Both the position numbers and the translations under genes were made by a program. A stretch of DNA of 64,000 bases from Burkholderia plantarii. Its GTDB lineage: Bacteria > Pseudomonadota > Gammaproteobacteria > Burkholderiales > Burkholderiaceae. Positions 44,955 to 52,771 of the stretch are shown piece after piece (within the stretch, counting starts at the first letter, position 1; the number at the start of each line of letters is the position of its first letter). The DNA lies in contig NZ_CP007213.1 in assembly GCF_001411805.1 (NCBI RefSeq), positions 2,604,001 to 2,668,000 of the forward strand, given 5' to 3'. The notes beneath the pieces were generated by a model that saw nothing but the letters and a program-made list of their open reading frames with translations, did not search any database and had not been told where the DNA came from.

Positions 44955-46388
44955 ATGAAACGAACCAATCCGTTCACCGGCATGATGCCGCCGGTCAAGA
45001 AAGTCTTCTACGAGCCGACCCACGACCCCGCGCCGCCGCCGCCCCTGCCGCCGCAGCAGCGTGGCGCCTCGTTTACCGACGGGATCCAGGCACTGGCCAC
45101 CGGCACCCGCACCGAGAGCGTGTATACGCAGTTGAACGTCCCGTATGCGATCGGCGGCACCCATCACGTTGTCGACATCCACGGCACCTATTCGACTTCG
45201 GTGCAGCAGTCGAACAAGCCGAGCAACAAGACCTACGACGCCAGCAAACCCACCAAGTCATGGGTGCAGGGCATGCTGCAGCCGATGGGCGAAACGTCGT
45301 ACTTCGACAAGGACAAGCGCAGCAAGGCGATTCCGGCCACCCTCTCGCTGGAGCGCGCCACCATCGAAGGCAACGCGATGAAGTATCTCGCGGAGGATAC
45401 CTACGTACCCACGCGCGCGACGGCCCGGAACAGCGAAGCCAGCCAGGCGAAATACTTCGGCGGACTGACGATGGGGTCGTTCGTGGAGGACATCACCGGC
45501 GCGCGCGGTCTCGGCCTCGGGCTGGTGGGTTCGGGCATGCGCGCGACGACGATGGCCGGCAAGTGGCACATGCAAAACGTCGGCGCGCCCTCGATTCCCA
45601 ATTTCGGCAGCGACATGCTGGATGCGTATCCGCAGCTGGGCAACACCAAAATGAGCCCGAAGCTGGGCGCGAGCGTCCTGCGCGACAAGCTCGACGCCGG
45701 CGGCGCCGGCGCCGAGGCGGTGCGCGACAAGCACCTGGGAATGCGCGGCAGCATCTATCAAGCGCATGCCAGGGCGCTGCGCGAGGCGGGCCTGCGCTTC
45801 GACACCAAGCTGAAGGCCATCCACGACCGCACCCGCACCGCCGTCGAACAGGGCGGCTGGTGGCAGGGCAAGGGCGTCGCGCTGGATCCGCTGGGCGACC
45901 CCGAGCACGCGCAGGCACGCGAGCAGCTGCGCGACGAGTACGTCGCGCGCAAGCTGGAGCGGCACGCCATCGCGCACTATCTCGCGCCGCCGGACATGGC
46001 GAGCGCGGCGTTCGCGGGCAAACTCGAGCAGATCCGCACCGGCGCCGCGACACCGCAGGAGGCGGGCAAGTGGTGGGACGCCCGGCACACGAGCGGGACC
46101 GACTGGAGCACCGTCGACAAGGCAAGCGACCCGCTGGAACACCAGCAGCTGAAGCGCGCCTACGTCGCCGCCAAGCTGACGAAATCCGGCCACGCCGCGG
46201 AGCTGGCCGAGGTGCAGCAGAAATGGGCGAGCAAGGATGCGTTCAAGGCGGAACTGGACGCGATCCGCGGCGGCACCGCCTCCACCACGCCGTTCTGGAC
46301 TGCCCGGGCGGGCACGGATGTCACCACGTTGACCCACGACGAAACGAAGGCGCTGCGGGCGCAATACGTGGCGGCCCACAAACCCTGA
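44955..46388 (+). CDS. Unknown protein with three ~72-residue helical repeats; candidate effector
   Basis: 477 residues. No family recognised. The N-terminus is basic and Pro-rich (PPPPLPPQQR near 27-36), without signal peptide. From about residue 300 there are three tandem units of 68-74 residues: aromatic pairs at WW302-303, WW373-374 and FW447-448, and the strings YVARKL (329), YVAAKL (403) and YVAAHK (471) at matching offsets. Between them are amphipathic helices (AGKLEQIRTG, KAELDAIRGG). Repeats of this kind are common in binding modules and in injected proteins. Location 70 bases after the GNAT gene suggests the same transcript. Confidence 0.7.
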   Translation: MKRTNPFTGMMPPVKKVFYEPTHDPAPPPPLPPQQRGASFTDGIQALATGTRTESVYTQLNVPYAIGGTHHVVDIHGTYSTSVQQSNKPSNKTYDASKPTKSWVQGMLQPMGETSYFDKDKRSKAIPATLSLERATIEGNAMKYLAEDTYVPTRATARNSEASQAKYFGGLTMGSFVEDITGARGLGLGLVGSGMRATTMAGKWHMQNVGAPSIPNFGSDMLDAYPQLGNTKMSPKLGASVLRDKLDAGGAGAEAVRDKHLGMRGSIYQAHARALREAGLRFDTKLKAIHDRTRTAVEQGGWWQGKGVALDPLGDPEHAQAREQLRDEYVARKLERHAIAHYLAPPDMASAAFAGKLEQIRTGAATPQEAGKWWDARHTSGTDWSTVDKASDPLEHQQLKRAYVAAKLTKSGHAAELAEVQQKWASKDAFKAELDAIRGGTASTTPFWTARAGTDVTTLTHDETKALRAQYVAAHKP

Positions 46389-46412
46389 GCGCCCGGGCCG
46401 CCGCGCATCCGG

Positions 46413-46434
46413 CGCCGGGGTCATCGCCCCGGCG
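46413..46434 (+). terminator. Hairpin after the helical-repeat gene
   Basis: CGCCGGGG, six-base loop, CCCCGGCG: perfect 8-bp stem 25 bases after the stop codon at 46388, followed by moderately pyrimidine-rich sequence without a clean T-run. Confidence 0.4.
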
Positions 46435-46505
46435 ACGCCGCGCGCGGCATCGCGCTTCATCCCGCTTCATCACGTTTCACCCACGCCCACACAAGGAGAT
46501 ATCGC

Positions 46506-46973
46506 ATGGGCTTTCGACGCAAGGCAATGGTGTTTGGCCCGCCGATCGGCGGCTTCCTCCTGTCCGCCTTCAACCATCCCGATGCCGAAACGCAGCGCAC
46601 CGAGTTCGGCAGGCAGATCGCGCATCACGATTCGCCGTACGGGGACGCCGTGAAGACCGCGAACGACGGGCTGCTGAGGACGAGGGTGCCGCTCGCGCCG
46701 ATCGCGAGCGAAGCCATGAAGGACGCGATGGATGCGGTGGCGCAAAGGCGCATGTCCAGCACCACGGCGGCCACCTTCGCGGAGACGGCGGGATTCATGC
46801 GCAGCGCCGGCCACGCCGCCTGGAACCTCGACCCGCGCGCGCTGGCCGCGGCCACGCTCGGCGTGCTCGCCACGCCGCTGCGGGGCGTCGCCGTCCATCT
46901 GCACGCCGCCGAGACGCCGGGTACGCCGGAGCACGAGTTCTACAAGAGCAACCGCCCCCATCTCTACGAGTAG
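46506..46973 (+). CDS. Small unknown protein, T6SS-linked
   Basis: 155 residues, ATG 46506, with AAGGAGA eight bases upstream (strong site). No family recognised. Basic start (MGFRRKAMVFGPPIGGF), Ala-rich helices in the middle, and a weakly hydrophobic stretch near 110-130 (LAAATLGVLATPLRGVAVHL) that might touch a membrane. The end is polar (EFYKSNRPHLYE). Small proteins at this place are often immunity or chaperone partners of the gene before; nothing in the sequence proves it. Confidence 0.6.
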   Translation: MGFRRKAMVFGPPIGGFLLSAFNHPDAETQRTEFGRQIAHHDSPYGDAVKTANDGLLRTRVPLAPIASEAMKDAMDAVAQRRMSSTTAATFAETAGFMRSAGHAAWNLDPRALAAATLGVLATPLRGVAVHLHAAETPGTPEHEFYKSNRPHLYE

Positions 46974-47027
46974 GCCGCACGGCGGGCAAGCGTGGCGCGG
47001 CCGGCGCCGGGCGCGTCGGGCAGGTCG

Positions 47028-47399
47028 TCAGCCGCCCTCGCCCGGCTCCGGCACGATCAGCGTCTCGCTGCCGGAGTCGCCGCCGTCGCCGTTGCGCGCC
47101 GACGCGTTGCGCCCCGCGCCGTCGCCGTCCAGCCGCTCGCGCACCTCGCGCGGCAGCCGTTGCGTGAGGATGGTCTGCGCGCGGCGCGGCAGTTCGAGTT
47201 CGATCGAGGCGAGCGGCTGCTGGCGCGGCGAGCGGCCCGCGCCGCCGGCATGCTCGATGGTGGCGGCACGCCGGTCGTCGTCGCCGGGCGCGCGCGTGCC
47301 GAGCACGGGGCGCGTCGTGCCGTCCGGCACGATCACCTCGACGCGCTGCGCGTCGCCACGCAGGCGCAACGTGGGTGAGAATGGCTTGTCTTTTCGCAT
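47028..47399 (-). CDS. Small unknown acidic-tailed protein
   Basis: 123 residues from ATG 47399; the open frame continues upstream but the extension looks non-coding. No family recognised. The first 35 residues could form beta-strands (TLRLRGDAQRVEVIVPDG). The middle includes a helix ILTQRLPREVRERL. The C-terminus is Gly/Asp/Asn-rich and ends ETLIVPEPGEGG. Ribosome-site support is weak. It converges with the gene at 46506 and is divergent from the DUF6150 gene. Confidence 0.45.
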   Translation of the reverse strand: MRKDKPFSPTLRLRGDAQRVEVIVPDGTTRPVLGTRAPGDDDRRAATIEHAGGAGRSPRQQPLASIELELPRRAQTILTQRLPREVRERLDGDGAGRNASARNGDGGDSGSETLIVPEPGEGG

Positions 47400-47534
47400 C
47401 ACGGCCCCGTCAAGGTTCGAACGCGCGGGCGGCCCGCGCGACACACGGCGGCCGACGCCGCCTCCCGCCGCTCGCGCGGCACCTGGGCAACCCACTTCTT
47501 CAACCGGCCTCGTCCGGCCCGGAGCACGTCACCG

Positions 47535-47813
47535 ATGGCACGCATCTACCAGACCAACAACATGGGCGAGGCGCATTTTCGCGTCAACCTGTCCGACCGC
47601 GGCACCGCCGACCTGCTCGTCCACCGCGTCGGCAGCTGGGGGCTCGCGCATGGCGACGCGCGCTGGTTCATCACGCGCGACAAGCAGGAGGCGGATGTAT
47701 GGCTGTACTTCACGAGCCTCGGCATGGCGCAGCTCAAGGTCTGCTTCGTCGACAGCTACGGCGAAGCGGGCTGGCAGCACGCCCACCCGCTGCAGGGGCG
47801 TTTCCGGCGCTGA
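47535..47813 (+). CDS. DUF6150-family small protein
   Basis: 92 residues. The start ARIYQTNNMGEAHFRVNLSD, the WGLAHGDARWFITRDKQEAD core and the end VCFVDSYGEAGWQHAHPL match small proteins annotated as DUF6150 in beta- and gammaproteobacteria. Function unknown; no signal peptide. It lies between possible effectors and the sigma-54 activator, transcribed toward the latter. Confidence 0.7.
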   Translation: MARIYQTNNMGEAHFRVNLSDRGTADLLVHRVGSWGLAHGDARWFITRDKQEADVWLYFTSLGMAQLKVCFVDSYGEAGWQHAHPLQGRFRR

Positions 47814-47822
47814 GCCCCACGG

Positions 47823-47843
47823 GGCGGCCCGGCGCGGGCCGCC
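47823..47843. terminator. Bidirectional hairpin between convergent genes
   Basis: GGCGGCCC, five-base loop, GGGCCGCC: perfect 8-bp stem in the 38-base gap between the convergent DUF6150 gene and the minus-strand gene at 47852. Confidence 0.5.
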
Positions 47844-47851
47844 GCGCCTCG

Positions 47852-48124
47852 TCACGCGCCGTCGCGCGGCGCGCGCCACAGCATGCGGTTGCCGATCGGC
47901 ACGCGGGCCACCTCGCCGCGCGCGAGCAGGTAATCGAGCGCCGCCTGCGTGAGCTCGAGCGACTGCTGCGCGGTTTGCGCGCCGACCCAGAAATGGTGAA
48001 TGCCTTCGACCGTGTCGGCCGCGGCGGGATTCATCTGCAGATACTGCGCGATTTGGGCGGCGACGTGCTGGATCAACGCGTCGTTCATGAAGCGCACCTT
48101 GCCGTCGAGAATTCGTAAAGCCAA
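47852..48124 (-). CDS. Small helical protein downstream of the sigma-54 activator
   Basis: 90 residues from TTG 48124, supported by GAGG seven bases upstream; ATG 48088 (MNDALIQHVAAQ) is a reasonable alternative. No family recognised. The chain is helix-rich (VAAQIAQYLQMNPAAADTVEGI, QQSLELTQAALDYLLARGEVAR) and resembles a small winged-helix or adaptor fold. It follows the activator gene by 27 bases on the same strand, so the two are probably one transcript and it may modulate the activator. Confidence 0.6.
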   Translation of the reverse strand: MALRILDGKVRFMNDALIQHVAAQIAQYLQMNPAAADTVEGIHHFWVGAQTAQQSLELTQAALDYLLARGEVARVPIGNRMLWRAPRDGA

Positions 48125-48151
48125 AAGCTTACCTCAATCGCCACGCCCGGC

Positions 48152-49123
48152 TCAGTTCGAGCGATCGCGCACGAGGCCGTGCTTGCGCACCAGCTTGCCG
48201 AACGCGCTGCGCTCCTCGCCCGCGAGCCGCGCGGCCTGCGAGAGATTGCCGTTCGCCTCGGCCAGCAGCCGCCGCAGGTAATCGACCTCGAAGCTGGCGA
48301 TCGCCGCCGCGCGCTCGGTCTTGAACGGGCGCGCGCCGGCGGACGCGGCGCTGTCCGCGTCGGGCTCGCAGGCCGCGCCGCCGAGCCGCACGAAACTATC
48401 CTCGCTCAACAGGAAGGCGCGATGCACGGCGTTCTCGAGTTCGCGCACGTTGCCCGGCCACGCGTGGCCGCGCAGATGCGGGTACGAGGTTTCGTGAAGG
48501 CGCATCGCGGGTTTCGCGTAGCGCGTGCGCAGCCGGTCGAGGAACGCCTCGGCCAGCTCGACCACGTCGCCGCCGCGCTCGCGCACGGGCGGAATCCGCA
48601 GCATCACCACGTCGAGGCGGTACAGCAGGTCGCGCCGGAACTGCCGCGTCTCGGCCAGCGCGGCGAGATCGGCGTTGGTGGCCACCACCACGCGCACGTC
48701 CGCGAAGCGAATCCGGGTGCCGCCCACGCGCCGGTAGCTGCCGTCCTGCATGAAGCGCAGCAGCGCGGCCTGCGCCTTCAGGCCGAGCGCATCGATTTCG
48801 TCGAGGAACAGCGTGCCGCCCTCGGCCTCGCCGATCAGGCCGTCGCTGACGAGCTTGGCGTCGGTGAACGCGCCGCGCTCATGGCCGAACAGCTCGCTTT
48901 CGACGAGCGCTTCCGGCAGCGCGCCGCAATTGACGGGAACGAACGGCGCCTGCCGGCGCTCGCTGAGGTAATGGATGGCCCGCACCGCGAGCTCCTTGCC
49001 CGTGCCGGTCTCGCCGAGCACGGTTACCGGCACGTCGACGCCCGCGATCTTCTCGATCTGGCGTCTGACCGCCTCCATGGCGTCGGACGAGCCGAGCATG
49101 TTGAGACGGGAACTCTGGTTCAT
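48152..49123 (-). CDS. Sigma-54 enhancer-binding activator without sensor domain (GAFTDA variant)
   Basis: 323 residues from ATG 49123, with GGAG six bases upstream. The AAA+ domain begins at residue 10: Walker A GETGTGKE, ESELFGHERGAFTDA, Walker B GGTLFLDEID, VVVATN and RRDLLYRL. The C-terminus holds a Fis-type helix-turn-helix (NGNLSQAARLAGEERSAFGKL). There is no receiver, GAF or PAS domain, as in PspF or HrpS, so activity must be controlled by expression or a partner. The sigma-54 contact loop reads GAFTDA rather than GAFTGA. A sigma-54 promoter stands before the T6SS operon at 21004, the obvious target. Confidence 0.9.
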   Translation of the reverse strand: MNQSSRLNMLGSSDAMEAVRRQIEKIAGVDVPVTVLGETGTGKELAVRAIHYLSERRQAPFVPVNCGALPEALVESELFGHERGAFTDAKLVSDGLIGEAEGGTLFLDEIDALGLKAQAALLRFMQDGSYRRVGGTRIRFADVRVVVATNADLAALAETRQFRRDLLYRLDVVMLRIPPVRERGGDVVELAEAFLDRLRTRYAKPAMRLHETSYPHLRGHAWPGNVRELENAVHRAFLLSEDSFVRLGGAACEPDADSAASAGARPFKTERAAAIASFEVDYLRRLLAEANGNLSQAARLAGEERSAFGKLVRKHGLVRDRSN

Positions 49124-50140
49124 ACGCACTCCGAAGCTGGTCGATTGGCCTCCGGCGGCGTGCGCTGGGCGGACGTCGCGGCGGGGCCGTTTATTGTCGG
49201 GCGGTACGGCTGCACATCCCTGTCGATACGGCCAGGTCGGGTCCGATCAGGCCCGCCTGCGCGCTTCCGGTGCTCCCCGTTGACAGCCGCCGTTCGCACG
49301 GCGCCGAGCATCCTGCGCGGCATAATCGTAATTAGTATTTCCCGACGTGAAAAGAAGTTTCGTGAAGAAATGTTTGGAAATATGAAGGTGGATATGTAAA
49401 TCAATCCGATTGAAAAGTCCATCCCGTCAATTCGGTACCATAGGTATACGCGCGTTTAATACGGCATCCGCTCCGGTATCCGGTCGAAGTGGTATTAACG
49501 GTATTCCGCGAGGCAACTTGAGGGGTGGCATGCGACTTTTGCCGAGACCGCGGGTTTACGACGGCAACGGCGGCGTTGCCGGACCGGCTGAAACGGCGCC
49601 ATGCCAAGACTGGCGGGCCGGACAGCCGGGGCGGCAGGCCGCTGCCGCGCCGCCGGGACGGGCGCGCCGCGGCGGCGCGCAGGCCGGTCGGATTGATTTT
49701 CCCACTCGCGGCGGCGCCGGTTTTCCGGCCGCCTTCGCATGGATTTCATTCGAGGGCGCAAACGATTTACCGGCGCCAATTCGAAGTGTAATATGGCCCC
49801 GTCAAGCCGGAATGCGAATCTGCCGGTCGTCGGCGATAACGGAATGACTCATCAAGCAAGACAACCATATGACGTTGGCAAAATAATTATTTTCGTTTAG
49901 TGTTGCCGGCCGCTACCGGGCGCGCGGCGCGAACGTCATGTGTCGGCGGTGGGGGAACCGGCTTCGGCCGTGGCGCGGCCTGCCGGTGACATGCCGGCGC
50001 CCCCCCGGAACCGCCATGTCGTTTCAAGGAAAAGGATCGGTCGACGCGACCGGGCGAACCCGGGCAACCGTCACCCGGTACCGCGCCGGCGCCCGCGGAT
50101 GCGGCGAGCGCCGGTGCCGGCCGGTCGTGCCGCCTGCGCG
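49124..50140. other. 1-kb non-coding, AT-richer stretch
   Basis: No convincing gene on either strand; the open frames lack codon bias and ribosome sites. 49320-49470 and 49780-49900 are clearly AT-richer than the rest of the window and include a perfect 14-bp palindrome AAAATAATTATTTT (49880-49893). The left part should hold the promoter of the minus-strand activator gene. Confidence 0.5.
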
Positions 50141-50587
50141 TCAGCCCACCTTGATCCAGTTGCCGCCGTCCTGCCGGTACTGGATCCCGCCGTTCTCGAG
50201 CCGCACCTGCAACCTGCTGTCGTCCAGCCGCACCTGTGTCTTGATGCCAAGGGTGGCCATCAGCTCGAGGAAGAAGTTTTTCAACTCCTGCCCGTTGCTC
50301 TCCCAGACGGCGATGCACCCGATGCAGGCGCGCAGGTTGCCTTTCGGCGCCATGATCGTGCGGATCTGCTCGAGCACTTTCGTCTCGTCCTTGAAGATCG
50401 GGTCGCCGTGCTCGTCGACGATCGACAGATGGATGGCGCGCACCAGGTTCGGCTTGCCCGGCGTCTGCTCGACGAGCGAGATGCAGCTCGTCATCGCGCC
50501 GAAATCGATTTGCGTGGCATCTCCCCACCTGCGCTCGCTGACCGTCAGCGGCGCGGCACCTTCTACTTTCGTGATGACATAGGCCAT
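50141..50587 (-). CDS. Small Cys/His protein; candidate deamidase-like or unknown effector
   Basis: 148 residues from ATG 50587 (GAGGAAA six bases upstream). No family recognised with certainty. The core TSCISLVEQ (C35) followed 18 residues later by AIHLSIVD (H53) has the spacing and local pattern of CheD-type Cys-His glutamine deamidases, but the conserved Gly pair before the His is absent. A second Cys pair is C88 and C91 (CIGC). The C-terminus is a beta hairpin (LQVRLENGGIQYRQDGGNWIKVG in part). It lies 203 bases after the phospholipase D gene on the same strand. Confidence 0.6.
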   Translation of the reverse strand: MAYVITKVEGAAPLTVSERRWGDATQIDFGAMTSCISLVEQTPGKPNLVRAIHLSIVDEHGDPIFKDETKVLEQIRTIMAPKGNLRACIGCIAVWESNGQELKNFFLELMATLGIKTQVRLDDSRLQVRLENGGIQYRQDGGNWIKVG

Positions 50588-50790
50588 GGTTTCCTCGCGT
50601 GATTCGATGGGACTGCCGTTGGCGGGCGCGACGTGTTCGGGAAAACGAACCGGCGGGCCCCGCCGCTCACCGCCCCCATCCGGCCCGGCGGGCCGGCGGG
50701 TCGTGTCGATGCGTGCCGGGTGACCGCGCGCGGGGCCGAATCGAGCCGCCGGGCGAAGCTGCCGCGCGCAACAGCGACGCCGGCATCGAT

Positions 50791-52704
50791 TCAATGCCTG
50801 CCGCCGCGTGCCGTACCGCCGCCCGCGCCTGCCGTCCTGCCCGCGATCGCGTCGTGCGGCACGACCAGTGTGCTGACCGCGTGCGGGCCGGAGTACTGCC
50901 ACAGCTTGTCCCAGTACGATCCGAGCATCTCGCGCACGGCCGCCTCGCCCTCGATCAGGTAGTTGAACTCCGACAGCGAGCCCGGATACAGGTTGTCGGA
51001 GCCGACCACGTAGATCTCGTCGTCGACGATCATGATCTTCGCGTGATTGCCGGGCGCCGACGCGACTTTGTCATAGTAGTAACCGCTCGCATTGAACACG
51101 GAGAACGCGGCGCTGCCGATGATGCCCTGGCTCGGCGGGCTGTCGGCCAGCGGCGGCCGCTTCAGCGTGGCGGTATAGCCTTCCGGCGACAGGTCGGGCC
51201 ATGCATAGGTCAGGCCCTCGGCCGTCTGCGTCTCCAGTACGCGGTCCGTGTAGTAGAACGGCGCGACGTGCAGCCTCTTCAACGCCGCCCTCGCGCGCGC
51301 GAGGTCCGGATCGGGCAGCAGGCGGTCGGTCTCGGCGCAGTGTGTCATGTAGTACTCGATCAGGTCGAACGTGCGCCGCGCGCCGGAGCCGAACGAATAC
51401 TGATCGCCCTCCTCTCCGGCGCCGCCGTCCTGCGGCGACACCACCACCCGCACCTGCAGCTCCGGCTTCGCGAGCAGCGCGGCCATCAGCCATCGGCACA
51501 CGACGTGGTCCGACCACTTCTTCTTCCACGCGCTGATCAGGTCCATCTGCGACATCAGGATCGTGCGTTCGGCGCCCTCGATCAGCGTCCTCTTCATGAT
51601 CTCGGACGCGTCCTTGTATTCGCTCTTCATGTTCGGTCCCGTCCAGTACTTGCCGACCGCGAGCATGCGGGTCGAGCGCCGGTATTCGTGAAACCCGGCA
51701 TAGCCCGTATCGACGACGCGCTCGGGAAACACCGGCCTGGCGAGATCGATCAGCGTCTGCTGGTCGCCGCTGCCGGCGCCGCCCCCGTCCGCCGGCGGCG
51801 CGGCGGCGGGGCCGCCCTGCTCGCCGGACTCGTGCAGACTGATCAGCGCTTCCTGGCGCTCCTTGATGTAGGCCTTGGCGTCGGCCTCGTCAAGCGGATC
51901 GGGCTGTTTGCGACGATCGTCGTCGTCGCGCTGCCACGTCATGGCCGTGACGTCGAGCGTCTCGCACGTCAGCAGGTCCTTGCCGCACGCCCACATCTCG
52001 TTCAGGAACCGCTGCGCCCCCTCCGCCGCGGCGCCATGCACGATCACCGACACGTCGTGAACCGGCGGATAGCTGCGGAACAGGTCCATGTTCAGGTTGT
52101 GTCCGCCCACCAGCGCCTCGCTGCCGTCCATCGCGATGATCTTCGCGTGATTCCAGGTCATCTTCGTATCGTCGTCCGAGATGAATTCCGGCGGGAACAG
52201 CTGCGCCTTCAGCGACGACACGACACCCGCCCTGAGCCGGTAAAAACGCCCGAGCCAGATTTCCGGCATCTGTTCCCAGCTCGCCTTGCGGCTTCGCACC
52301 AGCCGCAGCAGCCCGGCCCTGAACGCCGTATAGACGGGCGGCAGCGAGACCGTATGGAGCGGCGTCTGCCCGAACAGGAAGCGGAACTGGATCGGCCGGG
52401 TGCGCCCCATGCGCTGGCTCAGCGCCGTATCCATCGCGCCGAGCACCACGCGGCTCCAGTCGGGGTCCGGGCTGTTCAACGATGCCAGGTCGCAGCGATA
52501 GCGCGACTTCTGGACGATCTCGTTGATGGCGCGTTCGAAGTCCGCCTGCCGCTCGTGCGCGCGCGGCATGACCTCCGGGCCGAACGCCCTGCCCCAGGTG
52601 CCGGGCGTATCGAGGATCCTCACGTAGTTCGGCTCGCTGATGTGGCTGAAGTACCCGGGGCGCTGCTGCGTGATCTGGTTCTGCACGTCGTCGATCTTGC
52701 TCAT
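50791..52704 (-). CDS. Phospholipase D-superfamily protein with two HKD motifs; likely antibacterial/antihost lipase
   Basis: 637 residues from ATG 52704. Two complete HxKx4D motifs: H186-K188-D193 (NHAKIIAMDGSEALVGGHN) and H554-K556-D561 (NHAKIMIVDDEIYVVGSDN), each followed by the G(G/S)xN element, so catalysis by the two-His PLD mechanism is expected. There is no signal peptide. Between the motifs is a Gly/Ala/Pro-rich linker (about 330-350). PLD-type proteins are known T6SS effectors (Tle5), but this one sits downstream of lipase and reb genes on the same strand. The C-terminal tail is Gly/Ala/Arg-rich. Confidence 0.85.
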   Translation of the reverse strand: MSKIDDVQNQITQQRPGYFSHISEPNYVRILDTPGTWGRAFGPEVMPRAHERQADFERAINEIVQKSRYRCDLASLNSPDPDWSRVVLGAMDTALSQRMGRTRPIQFRFLFGQTPLHTVSLPPVYTAFRAGLLRLVRSRKASWEQMPEIWLGRFYRLRAGVVSSLKAQLFPPEFISDDDTKMTWNHAKIIAMDGSEALVGGHNLNMDLFRSYPPVHDVSVIVHGAAAEGAQRFLNEMWACGKDLLTCETLDVTAMTWQRDDDDRRKQPDPLDEADAKAYIKERQEALISLHESGEQGGPAAAPPADGGGAGSGDQQTLIDLARPVFPERVVDTGYAGFHEYRRSTRMLAVGKYWTGPNMKSEYKDASEIMKRTLIEGAERTILMSQMDLISAWKKKWSDHVVCRWLMAALLAKPELQVRVVVSPQDGGAGEEGDQYSFGSGARRTFDLIEYYMTHCAETDRLLPDPDLARARAALKRLHVAPFYYTDRVLETQTAEGLTYAWPDLSPEGYTATLKRPPLADSPPSQGIIGSAAFSVFNASGYYYDKVASAPGNHAKIMIVDDEIYVVGSDNLYPGSLSEFNYLIEGEAAVREMLGSYWDKLWQYSGPHAVSTLVVPHDAIAGRTAGAGGGTARGGRH

Positions 52705-52740
52705 CGTGGCGATCTCGTCGAGGGAAGGGGTTGGCCGGGT

Positions 52741-52769
52741 CGGTGCCGCCGCGCGGCGCGGCGGCACCG
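52741..52769. terminator. 29-base perfect palindromic hairpin between lipase and PLD genes
   Basis: Arms of 14 bases around a single central base (CGGTGCCGCCGCGC ... GCGCGGCGGCACCG), immediately after the lipase stop and 37 bases before the PLD start on the minus strand. No T-tract follows, so attenuation or RNA processing between two co-transcribed genes is as likely as termination. Confidence 0.5.
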
Positions 52770-52771
52770 GG

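Noticed and set aside
49410..49847. 145-codon open frame in the 1-kb gap
   Set aside because: No ribosome site, irregular composition, overlaps other weak frames; treated as non-coding.
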